From a virus, in IMG/VR virus record IMGVR_UViG_3300043409_001491, positions 41,902-105,901 of that record: a DNA stretch of 64,000 bases, one strand, 5' to 3'. The first letter of the stretch is position 1; each line of letters starts with the position of its first letter. A model generated the notes under the pieces. The model searched no databases and was not told the origin of the DNA. It saw only the letters and a program-made list of their open reading frames with translations. A program made the position numbers and the translations under genes. Below, piece by piece: positions 7,312 through 16,460 of this stretch.

Positions 7312-7647
7312 ATGGCAACAACCAATATAACCAATATTGGCAGAAGCCAAACCATCTCTGATATAAAACCAACAATAACAGCAGAAAATATATCTACCCA
7401 CTCTTCAATAATTTCAAGCATTGCTTTTTTAGTTACAGCAGCAACAATTGCAATCTCTCCAACAATTGAAGACATATCAGGCTCTGTCGGATCTTTGGTA
7501 ACTGCAGACTATCCTAAAATAACAACGGTAACAGAGATACTACCATTTAGACTAACCATAACTAATATTGGCATTGAGGGGTACAGTCCTTCAAATCCCC
7601 CAGGAATTGGAATTCAAATGATTGGTTTTTCTAACTATATACTTTAA
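7312..7647 (+). CDS. Small conserved-type phage protein of unknown function
   Basis: A 111-residue protein rich in Ile, Thr and Ser, with two-residue spacing from the preceding gene and probably cotranscribed with it. The C-terminal segment LTITNIGIEGYSPSNPPGIGIQ then MIGFSNYIL looks conserved and strand-rich. I recall similar endings in uncultured phage proteins beside fibres, but cannot name a family. There is no clear ribosome-binding site, so translation may be coupled to the upstream stop. A virion or fibre-accessory role is inferred from location only. Confidence 0.55.
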   Translation: MATTNITNIGRSQTISDIKPTITAENISTHSSIISSIAFLVTAATIAISPTIEDISGSVGSLVTADYPKITTVTEILPFRLTITNIGIEGYSPSNPPGIGIQMIGFSNYIL

Positions 7648-7652
7648 CAATA

Positions 7653-7661
7653 TGATATAAT
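7653..7661 (+). promoter_or_regulatory. Extended -10 promoter giving a leaderless mRNA at 7668
   Basis: TGATATAAT is followed by 6 nt and then the ATG at 7668. No ribosome-binding site lies between them. The -35 region is poor, as expected for an extended -10 promoter. Confidence 0.75.
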
Positions 7662-7667
7662 TCAAAC

Positions 7668-8120
7668 ATGGCGAAAATATCATTATCAAGCGTAAAAGCC
7701 CTGTTTCAGACAGGCGACAGACCAACTCAAGAAAACTATGTTGATTTAATTGATACGGCGTCTGCTCAGGCAACAGATTTGGGTAGTGCAGGTAGCAACG
7801 AAGACACAAATGAAATAACCGTAACAGGTATTGAGAACAGCACACTCTTTGATAGTTTTTCAGCCACAGAGTGGAGATCCATTAAGTATGTGGTCTCATT
7901 AAAAAAGAATAGTGGAGATAAGTTCTTTACAACAGAATTGACCATAGTCCCTGACGGTACAAATGATAATGTTAGTGAATATGGAACAGTAGACAATAAT
8001 GGGAATATTGGCACCATTAACGTCTCTAGAACAGGAAGCACAGTCTCACTAACTGTAGTTCCTGTGTCAGGTCAGACCCCCATCACCTTACGCTATATGC
8101 GTACAGGCTTGAAGGCTTAA
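7668..8120 (+). CDS. Fibre-associated protein sharing a C-terminal module with the next gene
   Basis: A 150-residue protein. An N-terminal helix (ISLSSVKALFQTGDRPTQENYVDLIDTA) resembles short attachment segments of phage fibres. The remainder (FDSFSATEWRSIKYVVSLKK ... VSEYGTVDNNGNIGT ... LRYMRTGLKA) matches in layout the C-terminus of the fibre encoded next ([19 protein letters not shown] ... LTEYANVQ ... IHRTYIEA). The two genes therefore share one beta-sandwich module of a type also found in cyanophage structural proteins. The predicted transcript is leaderless. A role as a small fibre or fibre cap is likely. Confidence 0.6.
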   Translation: MAKISLSSVKALFQTGDRPTQENYVDLIDTASAQATDLGSAGSNEDTNEITVTGIENSTLFDSFSATEWRSIKYVVSLKKNSGDKFFTTELTIVPDGTNDNVSEYGTVDNNGNIGTINVSRTGSTVSLTVVPVSGQTPITLRYMRTGLKA

Positions 8121-8135
8121 CCAAGGAGATAACAA

Positions 8136-10256
8136 ATGGCAACAATAACAAAAGATTTTAGAGTAAAGGCAGGACTGGTAGTTGAAGGATCAACTGCGAC
8201 TGTCAACACACATGATATAGTTACAAAAGAAATTTTTGATGCAAAAGGTGATTTGCTGGTTGGAACAGGTTCTAATGCTGGAACAAGAGTTGCCGTTGGA
8301 ACAAACGGACATATTCTCATGGCAGATTCCAATGAAACAAATGGACTTAAATGGACATCACCACCTGCAGTCGGTGTATTCGATACACAGATTAGTTTTG
8401 AAGGTTCTACAGTAGATACTGCTGAGACAACACTTACAATAGTAGACCCAACAGAAGACCGCACAATTACACTTCCTAATGCAACTGGAACAGTTGTTCT
8501 TAAAGATTCAACTGATACACTAACAAATAAATCAATTTCACTAACAACAAATACTATTACTGGCACAAAAGCAGAGTTTAACTCAGCAATGTCAGATGCA
8601 GATTTTGCATCACTTGCTGGTAGCGAAACACTAACTAACAAAACAATTAACTTATCAGATAATAGCCTAAGTGGAACGGTTGCACAATTTAATACTGCTC
8701 TTAGTGATGACAACTTTGCTACCCTCACAGGTTCAGAGACTCTTACAAATAAGACACTTACATCACCAACAATGACTTCTCCAGCACTTGGTACTCCAGC
8801 ATCAGGAACTTTAACTAACGCAACAGGTCTTCCAGTTAGTGGAATCGTTGACTCAACATCTGAGGCTCTTGGCGTTGGAAGTATTGAATTAGGCCATGCA
8901 TCTGATACAACTATTGCTAGATCTGGCGCTGGTGTTGTAACTATTGAAGGTGTTGAGGTTACTACAAATACCGCAACTCAAACCTTAACAAACAAAACTT
9001 TAACAAGTCCAACAATGACTACTCCAGCACTTGGAACCCCCGCTTCTGGTGTTTTAACCAACGTAACAGGTCTTCCAATCTCAACTGGTGTAGACGGACT
9101 TGGATCAGGGGTTGCAACTTTCTTAGCAACACCTTCTTCAGCAAACCTTGCAGCAGCATTAACCGATGAGGCAGGATCTGGAACAGTAGCATTTACTACT
9201 AGCCCAACTTTTGTTACACCAGTTCTTGGTGTGGCTACTGCTACATCTGTTAATGGTACAACTATCCCGTCATCAAAAACACTTGTTGTAACAACAGATA
9301 CCTTAGCAGTTCACGCTGCTACAACTTCTGCTGAATTAGCAGGAGTTATCTCAGACGAGACTGGTACTGGAGCACTTGTTTTTGCTAATACCCCAACACT
9401 TGTAACACCAAACATTGGTGCAGCAACTGGAACATCTTTGGTTCTTTCAGGGGACCTAACAGTTAACGGTACAACAACTACAATTAACTCAACAGAAATT
9501 ACAATTGATGACAAGAACCTTGTTCTTGGTGCAGTAACATCTCCAACAGATGCAGGCGCAGACGGTGGTGGTATTACTCTTAAGGGTGATTCAGACAAGA
9601 CTTTCTCATGGATAGATGCAACTGATGCATGGACTTCTTCAGAACACCTTAATCTTGCTTCTGCCAAGGTATTAAAGATTGCTGGAACTGAAGTTCTATC
9701 AGCAACACAGTACACTGGAAATGCTGCAACAGTAACAAATGGTGTTTATACAACAAGCAAGATTTCAGCACTCGCTGCAACATCTTCTGCAGAACTTGCA
9801 GGAGTTATCTCAGATGAGACGGGAACTGGTGCTCTAGTATTTGCTAACACACCAACTCTTGTTACTCCAGTAATCGGAGCAGCAACTGGTACATCTTTAG
9901 TTCTTTCAGGCGTACTAACTGCAACAGCAATCACACTAAATGATTCATCAGTAGGTTCTGCAACAGCAACTGCTGGAACATCAGCAACTACAATTGACTC
10001 ATTCCCATCAGCAACATATTCTTCTGCTAAATACATTGTTCAGATGAAAAAGGGAACTGACATTGAAGTAATTGAAGTTCTTGTTACAGTTAACTCAGCA
10101 AATGACGTATATCTAACAGAGTATGCTAACGTACAAAGCAATGTACAACTTGGAACAACAAATGCTGTCCATGACGGAACAAACGTTCTTCTTCAGGTAA
10201 CTGCTGCAGCAGCAGATACTGCTGTTAAGATACACAGAACTTATATTGAAGCATAA
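8136..10256 (+). CDS. Repetitive tail fibre protein
   Basis: A 706-residue protein starting [18 protein letters not shown], an N-terminal tag shared with the gene at 10278. It is built from repeats of the 'SETLTNKT...' and '[15 protein letters not shown]' type typical of phage fibre shafts. A roughly 46-residue unit ([18 protein letters not shown]...) occurs twice, at about 9331-9450 and 9790-9910. The last ~100 residues are the beta module shared with the upstream gene. An AAGGAG ribosome-binding site precedes the ATG. It most likely forms a trimeric fibre that contacts the host. Confidence 0.85.
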   Translation: MATITKDFRVKAGLVVEGSTATVNTHDIVTKEIFDAKGDLLVGTGSNAGTRVAVGTNGHILMADSNETNGLKWTSPPAVGVFDTQISFEGSTVDTAETTLTIVDPTEDRTITLPNATGTVVLKDSTDTLTNKSISLTTNTITGTKAEFNSAMSDADFASLAGSETLTNKTINLSDNSLSGTVAQFNTALSDDNFATLTGSETLTNKTLTSPTMTSPALGTPASGTLTNATGLPVSGIVDSTSEALGVGSIELGHASDTTIARSGAGVVTIEGVEVTTNTATQTLTNKTLTSPTMTTPALGTPASGVLTNVTGLPISTGVDGLGSGVATFLATPSSANLAAALTDEAGSGTVAFTTSPTFVTPVLGVATATSVNGTTIPSSKTLVVTTDTLAVHAATTSAELAGVISDETGTGALVFANTPTLVTPNIGAATGTSLVLSGDLTVNGTTTTINSTEITIDDKNLVLGAVTSPTDAGADGGGITLKGDSDKTFSWIDATDAWTSSEHLNLASAKVLKIAGTEVLSATQYTGNAATVTNGVYTTSKISALAATSSAELAGVISDETGTGALVFANTPTLVTPVIGAATGTSLVLSGVLTATAITLNDSSVGSATATAGTSATTIDSFPSATYSSAKYIVQMKKGTDIEVIEVLVTVNSANDVYLTEYANVQSNVQLGTTNAVHDGTNVLLQVTAAAADTAVKIHRTYIEA
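9331..9912 (+). repeat. Two near-identical protein repeats with diverged codons
   Basis: Coding repeats at about 9331-9450 and 9790-9912 give almost the same peptide ([15 protein letters not shown]...) but differ at many synonymous third positions. They are internal modules of the fibre gene, not a mobile or non-coding repeat. Confidence 0.75.
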
Positions 10257-10277
10257 CTAATAGAATAGAGTCTGGGA

Positions 10278-10919
10278 ATGGCAACTGTAAATAAAGACTT
10301 CAGAGTAAAGCATGGGCTCGCCGTAGCCGAAGGCGCTACTTTTGGAGGAACTGTTACAGTTGCCGCCCCTACTGAAAACCTACATGCTGCTACTAAAGCA
10401 TATGTAGATAGCCAATCAAATGCATTGGAAGTTTCAGCAACTGCTCCAGTATCTCCAAGCAATGGAGATTTATGGTTTGACACAGTAACAACTAGAGTCT
10501 ATGTTTATTATAGTTCTGAGTGGATTGCTTTGGCTACCCTTGCAGATGCAGAGGTTTTACAAGAGCATATTCACGATACTACTCCTGGCGGAACAGGCAA
10601 AATTGCAACTATATTTGTAGATGCAGAATATTATTATAGTGCAGGAAATCTTGTAAGTGCTGGATTTTATAATACAGCAAGTTGGGATTCCACCTTTAAT
10701 GATGAAGATTGGTACATACTAGAACTGCAATCTGAAACTGTTGAGATTGCTCAACACATCCACAATACATCAATTGATGGAACTGGGCTTATTGTAACTA
10801 CGTTTGTTGATGCTGGATATTATTATGAGATCAGCCCATTAGAAGACGCGGGTTCTTATAGTACAGAAAGTTGGAGTTCAACGTATAACGGTGGGCTTTC
10901 ATATGACCTGTATAATTAA
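10278..10919 (+). CDS. Short tail fibre with internal twofold repeat
   Basis: A 213-residue protein. The N-terminus MATVNKDFRVKHGLAVAEG matches that of the long fibre upstream and probably binds the same virion site. The next segment (AAPTENLHAATKAYVDSQS, then APVSPSNGDLWFDT) is a common fibre motif. The C-terminal half is a tandem duplication: EHIHDTTPGGTGKIATIFVD ... YYYSAGNL ... SWDSTFNDE and QHIHNTSIDGTGLIVTTFVD ... YYYEISPL ... SWSSTYNGG. The EHIH/QHIH histidines could bind metal in the fibre, as in other His-containing fibre tips; that is inference. It is probably an alternative or second receptor-binding fibre. Confidence 0.75.
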   Translation: MATVNKDFRVKHGLAVAEGATFGGTVTVAAPTENLHAATKAYVDSQSNALEVSATAPVSPSNGDLWFDTVTTRVYVYYSSEWIALATLADAEVLQEHIHDTTPGGTGKIATIFVDAEYYYSAGNLVSAGFYNTASWDSTFNDEDWYILELQSETVEIAQHIHNTSIDGTGLIVTTFVDAGYYYEISPLEDAGSYSTESWSSTYNGGLSYDLYN

Positions 10920-10924
10920 AGATA

Positions 10925-10933
10925 TGATATAAT
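10925..10933 (+). promoter_or_regulatory. Extended -10 promoter before the giant fibre gene
   Basis: TGATATAAT lies 29 nt before the ATG at 10963. A GAAGGAG ribosome-binding site at 10951-10957 is placed normally, so this unit has a conventional leader. Confidence 0.7.
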
Positions 10934-10962
10934 TTGTTTATAATGCTACCGAAGGAGCAAAA

Positions 10963-13900
10963 ATGGCAACAAGAATGCAACAGCGTAGAGGCACTGCAGC
11001 GCAGTGGACCTCTACAAATAGCGGCGCTGGTCCAATCCTAAATGCTGGAGAAATCGGCTGGGAATCAGACACCAATAAATTTAAAATAGGTGATGGAACA
11101 AACACTTGGGCTGCCCTTGACTACTTTATAGACGCCGACTCAACTGTAAGTCCATCCTTTGGAACAAGTATTACCTTTGAAGGTAGCACTAACGACGGTA
11201 ATGAAACAACGCTAATTGTTGTTGATCCAACAGCCGATAGAACAATCTATCTTCCAAACGCATCAGGTACAGTTATTACAACTGGTAATCTTTCAGATAT
11301 TACAGACATTGGAGTGTTTACTTCAACAATCGTAATGGAAGGCTCTAGCGCAGACGCCTCTGAACTTACGCTATCAGCAGGAAACCCAACAGCAGACCGC
11401 ACAATTACATTCCCTGACGTAACAGGAACTGTTGCTTTAGCAGAAACAGTAGCCTCTTCTCTTTCAACGGCTTTAGAATCTTATGTTTTAACATCAAAGG
11501 TTGGTGCGTCAACAGATGGCGTTGCAGGTCTAAATTCAGACTCTAACTTGCTTGTTCCAGGAACAAAGATTATTTTTGAAGGTACTGTAGATGGATTTGA
11601 AACTGAATTTTCAGTAACAAACCCTACAGCAGATGTAACTTTAAGTTTTCCAAATGCTACAGATACAATAGTTGGAAGAATAACAACCGACACACTTACA
11701 AACAAAACTCTAACATCGCCAAAAATTAATGAAGATGTTATTATGTCGGCAACCGCCACAGAACTTAATATTCTTGATGGAGCAACACTATCAACAACAG
11801 AACTTAACTATGTTGATGGAGTAACTTCTGCAATTCAAACTCAAATAGATTTAAAATCTCCTCTTGCATCACCTACTTTTACAGGAACAGTAAATGCAGC
11901 AGCAATTACTACTTCTGGAGATGTAGTAGTTGGAGACCAAGCATTTGTAGGTACAGGGGCTTCAACATTCTCAGGTGCTGGAGATGGAAATTTAACAAAT
12001 CCAGCAATGGTAGTTAGATTTGCTAATGGAGCAAGTGAAGCCTCATTTGCCCAAATGGCATTTCAAAACAATGACCCAACATCTTCTACTGACATAATTG
12101 CTTATGCAGATAATGGAAATGACACTTCTGGTTGGACCGATATGGGTATGACTGGAAGTACTTTTAGTTCTGCAGACTATACAATTACAGCCGCAAACGA
12201 TGGATACATGTTTGTTCAAGCACCACTTGGAAACTTAAGGTCTATTAATAACAAAGTACTTGCTAGCAACGTAGCAACACTTACAACATCTGCTGCTCAC
12301 GGATATGCTATTGGAGATGAAGTTGTTGTAAGTGAAGTAGATGCTACATTTAACGGTACCTTCATAATTACAGCAGTAACTTCAACTACTTTTAGTTATG
12401 CAAAATCAGCAGGAAACGTTGCTTCAGCAGCAGTTTCTCCAGTTGGATCAGCAAAGGTTGCAACAGGTAATGGAAACCTTGTTTTAGCAACAGGTGAGAA
12501 TGGTACAAGAAATAAGATTGTATTTGCTGCTGGAGGTCTTTCTACTAGCAACACGCAAATGGAAATTACACCAGATGAAAGTGTGCACATTGAAATAGCA
12601 ACACCATCAACATCACCCACAACAGGAGCACTAACAGTAGTTGGTGGAGTTGGTATTACTGGAGATATGAATCTTCAAGGAGACCTAGATGTAAACGGAA
12701 CTGTAGACTTCTCTGGAGTTACAACTCTTCCAATTGGTACAAATGCTAATACATTCTTAGCAACCCTTACTAACCCAGTCGTAGTTGTTGATACAACAGC
12801 AAACGACTTTGCACAAATTGCTTTCCAGAACCGTAGCGCACACGCAGATGCCTCTACAGACATCATTGCTTATTCAAATACTGGAAGTGATACCGCTGGT
12901 TATATTGACATGGGTATTACATCTTCAGCATTTTCTGATGTGGACTTTACAATCACTGGACCTGGTGACGGATATATATTCGTAACTGGTGCAACTGGTG
13001 GATCAGATGGAGGTAACTTAGTCTTAGCAACAGGTGATACAGGTTCAACAAATAAAATCATCTTTGCTGCAGGTGGATTAGCATCTAATAATGAACAGAT
13101 GACAATTACTCCAGATGACAACGTTAAGATTTCTATTGCTACTCCATCAACTTCTGCTACTACTGGTGCTTTACAAGTAGTCGGCGGCGTAGGTATTCAA
13201 GGAGACATGAACGTTGATGGTAATGTTAATATTGAAGGAACAATCACATTTGGTGGAGCAGGAACTACTGTAGAAACCGCAAACCTTAATGTTACAGATC
13301 CTGCAGTCTTTGTTGGAACTAACAACCAATCAGATATTGTTGACCTTGCTTTTATCGGAGAGTATGCAACAACAATTGGTACAATTACAAAGACTGTTTC
13401 AAATAAGGCTCTTACATCAAATGTTGCAACACTTACAACATCAACAACACATACTTATCTTGCTGGAGACGTTGTAGTTGTTTCTGGTGTAGACGCTACA
13501 TTTAACGGTACTTATAACATTATTGCAGTACCAACTACAACAACATTTACATATGCTAAGACAGCAACAAATGTATCCTCAGCAGCAGCCTCTGGCTCTG
13601 CAGCGGTATCAGCCAGACGTAAATTTGCTGGTATTGCAAGAGATGCATCAGATGGGGTAATCAAAGCATTCAAGGATGCAACAACTAAGCCAACTAGCAC
13701 AGTTAACTTCTCTGAGGCTGGATTAGCATACTCTGATCTACAGGTTGCTGGAATTACAGCATCATCAATTACTGTTGGAGATGTAACTAATACAGAGTTT
13801 GGATACTTAGATGGAGTAACTTCATCAATCCAGACTCAAATTGGTACAAAGTTAGACTCAACAACTGCTGCTACTACATATGCTCCTATTGCAAGCCCAG

Positions 13901-14634
13901 TCTTTACTGGAATTGTGTCTGTTGCAACTTCAATTGAATTTGAAGGCTCAACAGCAGATTCTTTTGAGACAACGTTAACTCTAACAGATCCAACTGCTGA
14001 TCGTACAATAACTTTGCCAAATGCTACTGGAACAGTATCTTTGGTTTCAAATGCCGAAACTCTTACTAACAAGACTATGGCATTTTCTTCAAACACAATT
14101 ACTGGAACAATCTCAGACTTTAATACAGCGCTAACAGATCAAGATTTTGCAACATTAGCAGGTACAGAAACTCTTACAAACAAGACTCTTACACTTGGAA
14201 ATAATACTATAAGCGGTACTATTGCACAATTTAATACCGCAGTAACAGATCAAGATCTTGCAACTCTTGCAGGCACTGAAACATTAACTAACAAAACCAT
14301 AACAGCACCAGTAGTCAATTTGGCTATTAATGCTCAGACTGGAACAACATATACATTTGTCCTAACAGATAACGGAAAGTTTGTTACTGCATCTAATGCA
14401 TCGTCTCAGACTTACACTATACCGCCTGCTGCCTCAGTTGCCTATGCTATTGGTGCACAGATCAACTTAGTCCGTAAGGGTGCAGGAGCGGTTGCTTTTG
14501 CTGCAGGCGCAGGTGTAACTATTCGTTCTACTGGTGCAACGCCTGCCGCACCAACATTGCGTGTACAATATTCAACTGCTACTTGTATCTATGAAGGTTC
14601 AGATATTTGGTATGTAGTAGGAGATATTTCATAA
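10963..14634 (+). CDS. Large modular tail fibre, Mtd-N-like N-terminus
   Basis: A 1223-residue protein. The first ~50 residues (MQQRRGTAAQWTS, then LNAGEIGWESDTNKFKIGDG) are the classic N-terminal domain of phage tail-fibre and tropism-determinant proteins (Mtd_N-like). Shaft repeats of the 'TLTNKT' and '[14 protein letters not shown]' types follow. Two large paired modules occur: the 'STDIIAY...GNLVLATG...KI-FAAGGL...ATPSTS-TTGAL-VVGGVGI-GDM' block twice, and the 'VATLTTS...GD-VVVS-VDATFNGT' block twice. The C-terminus (QTYTIPPAAS ... INLVRKGAGAVAF ... STGATPAAP) is a known fibre tip-like domain. It is likely the major fibre, trimeric, at the tail tip or side. Confidence 0.87.
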   Translation: MATRMQQRRGTAAQWTSTNSGAGPILNAGEIGWESDTNKFKIGDGTNTWAALDYFIDADSTVSPSFGTSITFEGSTNDGNETTLIVVDPTADRTIYLPNASGTVITTGNLSDITDIGVFTSTIVMEGSSADASELTLSAGNPTADRTITFPDVTGTVALAETVASSLSTALESYVLTSKVGASTDGVAGLNSDSNLLVPGTKIIFEGTVDGFETEFSVTNPTADVTLSFPNATDTIVGRITTDTLTNKTLTSPKINEDVIMSATATELNILDGATLSTTELNYVDGVTSAIQTQIDLKSPLASPTFTGTVNAAAITTSGDVVVGDQAFVGTGASTFSGAGDGNLTNPAMVVRFANGASEASFAQMAFQNNDPTSSTDIIAYADNGNDTSGWTDMGMTGSTFSSADYTITAANDGYMFVQAPLGNLRSINNKVLASNVATLTTSAAHGYAIGDEVVVSEVDATFNGTFIITAVTSTTFSYAKSAGNVASAAVSPVGSAKVATGNGNLVLATGENGTRNKIVFAAGGLSTSNTQMEITPDESVHIEIATPSTSPTTGALTVVGGVGITGDMNLQGDLDVNGTVDFSGVTTLPIGTNANTFLATLTNPVVVVDTTANDFAQIAFQNRSAHADASTDIIAYSNTGSDTAGYIDMGITSSAFSDVDFTITGPGDGYIFVTGATGGSDGGNLVLATGDTGSTNKIIFAAGGLASNNEQMTITPDDNVKISIATPSTSATTGALQVVGGVGIQGDMNVDGNVNIEGTITFGGAGTTVETANLNVTDPAVFVGTNNQSDIVDLAFIGEYATTIGTITKTVSNKALTSNVATLTTSTTHTYLAGDVVVVSGVDATFNGTYNIIAVPTTTTFTYAKTATNVSSAAASGSAAVSARRKFAGIARDASDGVIKAFKDATTKPTSTVNFSEAGLAYSDLQVAGITASSITVGDVTNTEFGYLDGVTSSIQTQIGTKLDSTTAATTYAPIASPVFTGIVSVATSIEFEGSTADSFETTLTLTDPTADRTITLPNATGTVSLVSNAETLTNKTMAFSSNTITGTISDFNTALTDQDFATLAGTETLTNKTLTLGNNTISGTIAQFNTAVTDQDLATLAGTETLTNKTITAPVVNLAINAQTGTTYTFVLTDNGKFVTASNASSQTYTIPPAASVAYAIGAQINLVRKGAGAVAFAAGAGVTIRSTGATPAAPTLRVQYSTATCIYEGSDIWYVVGDIS
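12000..13610 (+). repeat. Duplicated ~200-residue fibre modules
   Basis: Within the giant fibre gene two copies of a module occur, at about 12000-12690 and 12775-13260, each with FAQ-AFQN, STDIIAY and GGVGI-GDM landmarks. A nested 'NVATLTTS' insert occurs at about 12265-12460 in the first copy, and again after the second copy at about 13420-13590. The copies are diverged, so the duplication is old. Confidence 0.7.
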
Positions 14635-14652
14635 ATATAGCGTTTTAACACA

Positions 14653-14661
14653 TGCTATAAT
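14653..14661 (+). promoter_or_regulatory. Extended -10 promoter before the Gly-rich adhesin gene
   Basis: TGCTATAAT lies 22 nt upstream of the ATG at 14684, with AAAGGAG as ribosome-binding site in between. Confidence 0.7.
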
Positions 14662-14683
14662 TATATAAGAAAAGGAGTCTTAG

Positions 14684-15994
14684 ATGCCAGTACTTGGAAT
14701 TGTTTCATCATCAGCCAAAGGTGCACCTGGAACACCAATATCTGTATCTGCTACAAATGTCGGTTCTGGTCGTGCTTTCAATGATGGCAGAGCAGATGTT
14801 TCCTTTACTACAGGCCCAGGCGGATTGGCCACTTCCTTTACTGTTACTTCTAGTCCAGGCGGATACACTGGCACTGGTTCTTCATCTCCAATAACCGTTA
14901 CAGGCCTACAAAGTGCCACTGCTTATACATTTACAGTTGTGGCAACTAACGCTGCTGGATCATCGGCTGCATCTTCAGCATCTGCCGCTATTACAGCAAC
15001 AACCGTTCCAAATGCGCCTACTGTTGGAACATTTAGTAGATCAAGCAACACCGTAGGTTCACTTACATTTACTGCACCTTCTACGGGCGGTACTGCAATT
15101 ACTTCTTACGTAGCATCAACAAATCCATCTATTGCTATAACTACAGCCAATTCATCTAGCCCAGTGACCCTTACTGGTTCGTATGTTCAAGGCACGACAT
15201 ATACAGCACGTCTCCTTGCGGTCAATGCAAATGGTTCATCTGCAAACTCTTCTTATTCTAACGGAGTTATTATAAGTCCTACTCCTGTTACCGTATCATA
15301 TGTAATAGTTGGCAGCGGCGGCGGCGGCGGCACTGGCGGCGGCGGAGCAGGCGGACGAGTTGCATCATCATTCACAGCATCTGGAAGTTATGCAATTAGC
15401 ATCGGCGGCGGTGGCGGTGGCGGCACTGGCGGCACTGGAGGTGCAAACGGTGGCACAGGAAGCGCAGCCAGTATTGCAGGAATTAACACTGGCAACGGCG
15501 GAGGCGGAGGCGCCTCTGGCGGATCAGGCGTAGGTGGAGGTTGCGGCGGCGGCGGAGGTTACACTTATCCAGGCTCCACATCAGGAGGCGCAGGTAATCA
15601 AGGCGGCAACGGCGGCACTGGTACTGGAAATGATGGCCGAGGAGGCGGTGGTGGTGGTGTTGGCGGAAACGGAACAAACGCTGGTGGATCAAATGCTGGC
15701 AACGGCGGTGCTGGCATAAGCGGTGTTGGCGGCGGTGGCGCTGGAGGCGCTGTTTGGAATCCTGGTAGCCCTGGCCCAGGCGGAGGCAGTGGAGGCAGCA
15801 GAAACATTGGCGGAGGCGGCGCTGGCTCTGGCGGAACTGGCGGCGGCGGCGGTGGCGGCGGCGAGAACGGCGGCGGTTCAGGAGGAAGTGGAATAATTAT
15901 TTTAACGGCATCGGCTGCAGCAACAAGTTCAAGCGGTGCATCGGTATCAGGAACAACTTACACATTCACAGGAAGCGGGAGTATAACTTTCTAA
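14684..15994 (+). CDS. Fn3-containing, glycine-rich adhesin/fibre-tip protein
   Basis: A 436-residue protein. Two fibronectin-III-like domains come first: roughly 12-108 (ITVTGLQSATAYTFTVVATN is a textbook Fn3 strand) and 110-205. The sequence VSYVIVGSGGGGG then opens a Gly-rich domain of about 200 residues with long poly-Gly tracts broken by short Asn/Thr/Ser/Pro loops. This resembles phage Gly-rich receptor-binding tips such as the T2/T6 gp38-type adhesins, in which poly-Gly helices form a sandwich and the loops set specificity. That match is by pattern. The domain's GGC/GGT-rich DNA makes a local GC-rich island. It is probably the host-recognition tip attached to a fibre. Confidence 0.8.
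   Translation: MPVLGIVSSSAKGAPGTPISVSATNVGSGRAFNDGRADVSFTTGPGGLATSFTVTSSPGGYTGTGSSSPITVTGLQSATAYTFTVVATNAAGSSAASSASAAITATTVPNAPTVGTFSRSSNTVGSLTFTAPSTGGTAITSYVASTNPSIAITTANSSSPVTLTGSYVQGTTYTARLLAVNANGSSANSSYSNGVIISPTPVTVSYVIVGSGGGGGTGGGGAGGRVASSFTASGSYAISIGGGGGGGTGGTGGANGGTGSAASIAGINTGNGGGGGASGGSGVGGGCGGGGGYTYPGSTSGGAGNQGGNGGTGTGNDGRGGGGGGVGGNGTNAGGSNAGNGGAGISGVGGGGAGGAVWNPGSPGPGGGSGGSRNIGGGGAGSGGTGGGGGGGGENGGGSGGSGIIILTASAAATSSSGASVSGTTYTFTGSGSITF
15307..15895 (+). repeat. GC-rich low-complexity poly-Gly coding tract
   Basis: Dense GGC/GGT/GGA runs (such as 15311-15350 and 15835-15865) encode the Gly-rich domain. The tract is in frame and coding; local slippage is a plausible source of length variation. 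Confidence 0.8.
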
Positions 15995-16362
15995 TGGCAC
16001 ACTTTGCACAACTAGATGAAAACAACAATGTACTTCAAGTGCTTGTTGTTAGAAACGAAGATATTGATTCTTCAAACGAAGAAGCCTCTGGTATCGCATA
16101 TCTGACCGATATATTTGGTGGTATTTGGAAACAAACCTCTTATAATAATAACATTCGTAAAAACTATGCAAACATTGGATCTACATATAATCAAGATCTT
16201 GATGCATTTATTTCTCCACAACCCTATCCTTCTTGGATATTAAATGAAATTACTTGTAAATGGGAAGCCCCCATCCCTATGCCAACAATTGAATATGATG
16301 ATAGATTTACCTATGTGTGGAAAGAAGAAACTGTTTCTTGGTTTAAAGTTAATTTTGAATAA
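15994..16362 (+). CDS. Conserved-type protein of marine/freshwater phages next to fibres
   Basis: A 122-residue protein. The sequence MAHFAQLDENNNVLQVLVV at the start and later FGGIWKQTSYNNNIRKNYANIGSTY, FISPQPYPSWILNE and WEAP form a pattern I recall from small proteins of T4-like cyanophages and other aquatic phages; the function is unknown. It is Trp- and Tyr-rich with no membrane segment. It starts on the last base of the adhesin stop codon (TAATG), so it is translationally coupled to the adhesin. A fibre-tip assembly factor or small fibre subunit is reasonable but unproven. Confidence 0.65.
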   Translation: MAHFAQLDENNNVLQVLVVRNEDIDSSNEEASGIAYLTDIFGGIWKQTSYNNNIRKNYANIGSTYNQDLDAFISPQPYPSWILNEITCKWEAPIPMPTIEYDDRFTYVWKEETVSWFKVNFE

Positions 16363-16451
16363 ATACAGTAGACTAAACAAAAAACAAAGCACTTAACCAT
16401 AAACCTAACGGTTAGTGTACGTTTTATGCGTATTTATATTTTATAAAGTTG

Positions 16452-16460
16452 TGATACACT
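16452..16460 (+). promoter_or_regulatory. Probable extended -10 promoter for nrdJ
   Basis: TGATACACT fits TGnTAnnnT and lies 54 nt upstream of the nrdJ start, in the only gap between the fibre region and nrdJ. There is no good -35. Confidence 0.45.

Noticed and set aside
8117-9715. Minus-strand open frames opposite the fibre gene
   Set aside because: They are composition shadows of the Thr/Ala-rich fibre repeats; no start signals and no domain pattern.
15598-15807. Minus-strand Pro-rich frame opposite the poly-Gly domain
   Set aside because: Poly-Gly codons read as poly-Pro on the other strand; this is expected and not evidence for a gene.
16403-16420. CTAACgGTTAG inverted repeat upstream of nrdJ as an operator
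   Set aside because: Only 5 bp per arm and no second copy; it could be chance in AT-rich DNA.
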